Part shown: positions 59,597 through 64,000 of the stretch, in pieces
How the letters are laid out: every line of letters begins with the position of its first letter
Position numbering within the stretch: position 1 is the first letter of the stretch
Source of the DNA: Datnioides undecimradiatus
Lineage: Eukaryota > Chordata > Actinopteri > Lobotiformes > Datnioididae
Reading direction: 5' to 3'
Length of the DNA: 64,000 nt
Assembly: GCA_008933995.1 (NCBI GenBank)
Contig: WARS01000036.1
Span: forward strand, 4,192,419 to 4,256,418
Program-made: the position numbers and the translations under genes
Notes under the pieces: generated by a model
Told to the model about the DNA's origin: nothing
The model's input: only the letters and a program-made list of their open reading frames with translations
The model's database searches: none

Positions 59597-59639
59597 CAAC
59601 ACAAACCAGAACCAAGCCATGACTCTGACCTGTTCCTCT

Positions 59640-60020
59640 GTCTTGTTGAACTTGTTACAGTCCTCTTGGCTCCGCTTTAATTAAACCCAATTAGCTACTC
59701 AAGGTTCCACGTACACTAATACTGTTACTCTGATACAATTTGGCCTCTGCTTTTAGCTTTAAGTGCGTGCAGCTACTTTAATCAAACTTGTCAGTTAAAA
59801 TGAAACTACAGCTTGAGTAATTAAATTTAATTGGATCTTGTCACTTCCTATGCTGCCGGTGTTTTGATCCTTGTTGGGTGTTTGCTGCCTCCACTCCGTA
59901 CCGAGCTTTATTACAGCACTTGTCCTCGACTTTGCCGGGGCCAAATGCATCTCGACCGGGCCGAAGCTGAGAATGCTTTGAACCCTGATGATCACGTGAG
60001 TGTATTGAAACAGCCCTAAA
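59640..60020. promoter_or_regulatory. candidate regulatory block
   Basis: Repeat-free block with GCTTTAATTAAACCCAATTAGC, ACACTAATACTG, CTTTAATCAAAC and GAGTAATTAAATTTAATTGG, right after the long (CA)n. TAAT density is high, but AT-rich sequence gives some of this by chance. Confidence 0.33.
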
Positions 60021-60559
60021 TTGGCATTAGATCACCAGTGTTTTTAGATAACATCTGGAAGTTCTTCTGCCTGATCCTGTGCCGGGCCTCTGTGAGGTGC
60101 ACTTTGTACGTGCTTTATCTGTGCTTACAGATATCACGCACGTTTAAAAGGCCTGGGACAATTGTTAGTGTTTATAGGTAAATCTAGTCATTAACTGTTG
60201 TTTAAATGAATGCTTGTACGGGAAGATGAATTGCCTCCTACAAACCAAAGACACATTTATTTGTCATATTTTCCAAAAAACCCCAGCTTTGGCTGTTTCA
60301 TCACAAACCCAATGATTTGATGGGTCATGAAGGAGATAACGACGACTGCTGATGTCTTCATACGCTGTGCTTAACGCAGAGATGCGGAAAGCCAAAGGTG
60401 GAATAGCTTTCCCGCAGCGTCGGCTGCGCGGCCAGGTGTTTGTGTTGCCAGAGGAATGAAAAGTCTAAATGAGGTGGTCAGGATGGGCTTGGCAGCATTG
60501 GAGTGACCTCTCAACCTCCAGACTTGGGCGAATATGGAGGAATTCAACATGCAGCCATG
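60021..60559. other. gene-free sequence
   Basis: High-complexity sequence without coding or repeat signs. Confidence 0.5.
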
Positions 60560-61515
60560 CTACCTAAGGCAGGAGCGGCAAATCTTTATTCACTGAGAGC
60601 TGCTTGCTGCTAAAGCACATTCCCTTTCAATCCATTAGAGCTCACCGTCCCCTTCCCCTTCATCACACAGTGCACCCCTTAATTTGACAATGACAAAGAG
60701 CCACTTGCAGATTTTAAATTTCATAATTTTAATCTGTCAAGTCTGACATTTAATTAGTGGCTTCCTAACCTGTGTCTGCCTCGCTCTCTGAAGGGCACCG
60801 TTTGTTCTGAGAGCGCTGCGCAATCTCTCGGCAGAGGAGAAGAGAGAGTGGATTAATATATATGTACATTACCAGCTGCTGCAAAGACAATACACAGAGA
60901 GGGAGGCCATTAGGGCCTAATGCAGACAGATGAGGTTAATAATATTTGGGAAGTGTTGCTCTATTAAGCAGAGCACTGATTAAGACCTGAGTGGGATCCC
61001 CCTTCATGAGGCGCTGATTGGGAGCCGGGCTGCCTTTTGTTCTCCCGCTCCCAGGAAGAGGAGAGAGGGACAGAGTAGCAGAGGAAGAAAGGACGGGAAC
61101 AATGTTGGCCAACTTTGTGTTGCAGCTGACAATGAGGATAGGCTTAATGAGAATCTTTACAGACCTGGATGGGGGTTTATAGATGTCCAACGCCCACTGA
61201 TAACTTCATTACAACCGCAAAGCAGACAGATGGAGCCGGCTTTGGGAATCTTTCGGGTCTCCCTCTGAAGGAAGAGCTCCGTGATTGCTTTCAGTTCAGA
61301 CTTGATTTCTTTTCTCAGTCACTGCAGATAATGTCGCCAGGCTGACCTCATTAATTTATTTCCGTCATTATAGAGCTCGAAGTGTGGAGATTCGGCCCCA
61401 GTTGTAGTTTGAAATTCTTTCGCCCCCAAAAAAAGAAAAAAAAAGCAGGTTCTGTGTAGCACCGTTTCACACAGGCAGCGCCGGTGGAGCCGCTATTGAT
61501 TTTAAAATCAATAGA
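60560..61515. promoter_or_regulatory. candidate regulatory block containing a perfect 22-bp palindrome
   Basis: Mostly repeat-free sequence with CCTTAATTTGAC, TTTAATTAGTGGC, GGATTAATATATATG, GAGGTTAATAATATTTGG, CCTCATTAATTTATTTCCGTCATTATAG. It ends with the palindrome at 61493-61514 whose halves are CTATTGATTTT and its complement, each matching the ONECUT/HNF6 core ATTGAT. Candidate only; no conservation tested. Confidence 0.4.
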
Positions 61516-62619
61516 AAGTGAAGGGAGATGGGCTGGAAATGGCTTGGAATTGGCCTAGCAGGGGAAGCGGCAGGTGCTGCAGGTGTGTGTGAAGCACATT
61601 GGGTGTGTCAAATGTCAATGTCAAAGTTTTATGATCATGAACATTTTTTGGCTTTTTGGTGAGGGAAATTCTTTCCTGGTTCCGGAGAACACGTCCTTGT
61701 TTTATTCATTCATCCTGACTTTGGGAACAAATCTTTAGGATTTGGCTCTCTGTAAGTTCTCGTTCAGCACTGCACTTACAAGAGAACCTGAGAATCAATA
61801 AATACTGACTCACTGTTGCAGTTTGAGAATCTTTCTAATTACTGGCCAATGTGTTTTGATTGAATTGTGTGTGGCAACAGGCCCTTCTGCACCTTCTGAC
61901 GCCAAGCGAGTGTGCTGTTGAGACAGTACAAGAGAGACAGAGGGAGGGGCAGTGGGTGAGATGGGGTGGTGAGATAGTGGGAGGAGTGAGGACGTCTTCC
62001 TGGGGCCCACTAGTGGTTGCTCTGTGCCTCTTCAGCCACTCTGGCTGAGGGATAAAGCAGATGACAGCCACGAGGAGAAAGGAAAGATTAAAGACTCGGG
62101 GAGAGAGAGAGGGAGAGGGAGAAGAGAGTCGATCCACGTGCTCCTTCACTCACTCAGGACACCACGGGGAGGAGACACAATGGGGAAAAAGACAGACCCA
62201 CCTGTTTAACTCCTATAAATCACATGGGTGTGTGCGAGCATCTGCGTGCATTTGTCTGTATCTCTGCATGCACATGTGCACCGGTGTGTGTGTAAATCAC
62301 CCTCTCGGCCCTAATTGGTGGCTGATAACGCTCTCGTTTCCTGCGAAGGAGGTCTATAAGTCATCGGGGCCATGCTGGGCTCCTCAAGGGCTTCAAACAC
62401 TACTTGACCAAACCACTGACTGCGTCCTAATCTGTACCAAACCTCTCTTTTGCTGCGACTCTCTCTGCAGTAAGGTTTGGATTTCGTTCGCTTCGGTGTG
62501 CCTGCAAGTTCATGTGCAACTTCGTGTGTGTGTGTGTGTGAAATTGCAAAGCATGTGTGTCTGTTTGCGTTTCACTTGATCGCTGCCTTCCCTTGATAGT
62601 GCTCATAGAGAGAATTAGA
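61516..62619. other. gene-free sequence
   Basis: Purine-rich stretches (61920-62000, 62080-62130) and a short GT run (about 62523-62540). Open frames here are compositional. Confidence 0.55.
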
Positions 62620-63000
62620 GAGCGGGTGAGATAATCACATGAATAAAATGCAGCCGGTAGCTCATTACAAACCCTATTATTCATTAATTAACATTATTAA
62701 AACGTCTAATAGACCCCGGCACTCCTCCCAAGCCCCCCTGCCTCTTTTCAACTAGGTCCCTGCTCCTCAGTCCCTCCCGTTTCTCAACATGAAAAGAATA
62801 GCACATCAAACGAGGCCTGGTTTCAATGTGTTGGGGATTTGCAGGTGTAAGAATCGCACTGCGCAGGGGATCTGCTTGTCGGTCGCGCCACGCTCTACAC
62901 TCTTCCACTTCGGCCTCACCGTGACACACGCCGCTCGCCCGCACCATAACAAACCCCTCATTAGGAGTGGGGAGAGAACTGGGCTGTGCGCTCCTTAATT
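62620..63000. promoter_or_regulatory. candidate regulatory block
   Basis: CTATTATTCATTAATTAACA and TTATTAAAACGTCTAATAGACC at 62670-62715 give five TAAT-type cores in about 45 bp. CTCATTAGGAG and CTCCTTAATTAGG close the block at 62960-63002. It is repeat-free and not coding by appearance. Confidence 0.38.
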
Positions 63001-64000
63001 AGGTCCCCATCTGAAACTTTCTGTCTTCCTCTCATCCCTCATCCTCCCGCACTCCATGTCCCTTCATCACAGAATGCTGACATTTATGGAAGGAAGTTTA
63101 ATCAAATGACTGTGGAAGGGATATAAGGGAAAGTTTTGATAACAGTTTGCGTCTGTGATATGCACATGGAACAGAAATACATTCCTTTGGTTCGTTGCCT
63201 CTGTCTTGGTAAGATTTTGTGATATATGAAAAGTCTGTTACGAGTGTTTTATAGGTTTATCCACAAATAAGCAACAGAAAATCACGTTTTCTCCCCTCGT
63301 CTTACTTTGCAATCATTTAAAAAAAAAAAAAAAAGTATATACAAGCAATGAAAAACACAAAAGCAGCCATGAGATGCACAAATGTAGCAGATTCATTTGC
63401 TTCCACAGTGGTGACCAATATTCAACTCAGGGAATAATATCTATCAAAAGTTGCTAATTGTGTTCCGCACGAAGCAGATATATTAAACATGCATAATATA
63501 TGTGAGTGTGTGTGAGTGTGTGTGTGCGTGTGTGTGTAGCAAGATCTGGGAAATTTCTGTCCCCGAAATGTAATGATCATCATGCATATTCAAATGTCCA
63601 AACAATACACTTTAGTTAAACATTAATACCATAATTTAGATACAATCAGTTTAATGTGTCCAGGAAAAGAAGCATTATTCCTCATTTTGTTCTCATTATT
63701 TTCAAATAAACAGGACACTGTGTGTGGAGAAAAGAGGCTGAACAGACAAATGATGAATATGTAGAAACTCTCAGAGATATTAGTGGGGTTTAAACTACAT
63801 CCTCTGATTACTTTTCTAGTTTTAAATACTTGATGTTCCAGTTGTACTATGACCTTAAACTAGATTTTATTGGAACACAATATCCATACCATTAAGGGAG
63901 TCTTTTATCATTCTGAGAGGGACATTGGCTCCTTGTATCCTTTAGTGGAGTCTTTGCACATTAAATTACATTAATATTTCTATTTGTGGCACCACATTCA
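63001..64000. other. gene-free end of window
   Basis: A poly-A run (about 63318-63334) and a GT-rich run (about 63501-63538). No gene, RNA or mobile element was recognised. Confidence 0.6.

Larger units (their letters stand above)
55986..59639. other. downstream gene-free sequence with microsatellites
   Basis: No gene supported. It contains a poly-T run (about 56531-56549), (CA)n (about 56429-56446), a G-rich tract (57107-57180), a C run plus compound (CA)n (57370-57466), (GT)n (about 58496-58519) and a long (CA)n (59554-59595). Confidence 0.6.

Noticed and set aside
25156-64000. Endogenous retrovirus, Polinton or other virus-like element
   Set aside because: No long reading frame, LTR pair or capsid, polymerase or integrase resemblance was seen anywhere in the window.

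Overview
The window is vertebrate nuclear DNA, almost certainly from a ray-finned (teleost, probably percomorph) fish. It has one intron-split homeobox gene, many (CA)n/(GT)n microsatellites, large amounts of non-coding sequence, and dispersed repeats that I recognise from memory as common in percomorph genomes. No bacterial, viral or organellar genes are visible. All identifications come from reading the sequence; no database search or alignment was run.

The only protein-coding gene I can support is shox (short stature homeobox), on the + strand. Its five coding exons are at 14386-14632, 16436-16644, 19950-20007, 20227-20315 and 22394-22639. They join into an uninterrupted 282-residue protein with the SHOX N-terminus, a complete paired-type homeodomain (residues 107-166), a proline-rich SH3-ligand-like stretch and a C-terminal OAR motif. 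All splice sites are GT/AG and the phases are consistent. A TATA box at 14177 predicts a transcription start near 14207. The long 3' UTR probably ends after an AATAAA at 25132.

Layout: 1-14.1 kb is upstream intergenic DNA with candidate conserved-looking blocks near 6.3-6.7, 9.3-9.6 and 13.1-14.0 kb. The gene occupies 14.2-25.2 kb. From 25.2 to 64 kb there is no recognisable gene, so this looks like one side of a gene desert around a developmental transcription factor. The desert holds several high-complexity blocks rich in homeodomain, POU and ONECUT-like motifs (about 26.0-26.5, 31.4, 35.9-36.2, 39.4-39.9, 51.7-52.1, 54.7-55.0, 59.6-60.0, 60.6-61.5 and 62.6-63.0 kb), separated by microsatellites and decayed mobile elements. 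Calling these blocks enhancers is an inference from base composition, motif content and the known long-range regulation of SHOX genes.

Dispersed repeats: one foldback-type element (45.5-45.9 kb), two diverged copies of a hAT-like non-autonomous element (32.6-33.0 and 55.7-56.0 kb), a probable LINE/SINE 3' tail (about 1.06 kb) and one weaker repeat candidate (52.7-53.3 kb). I found no convincing undescribed system. The most useful observations are the promoter architecture, an unusual intron 1 acceptor, a paired miRNA/PUF motif in the 3' UTR and the candidate regulatory blocks.
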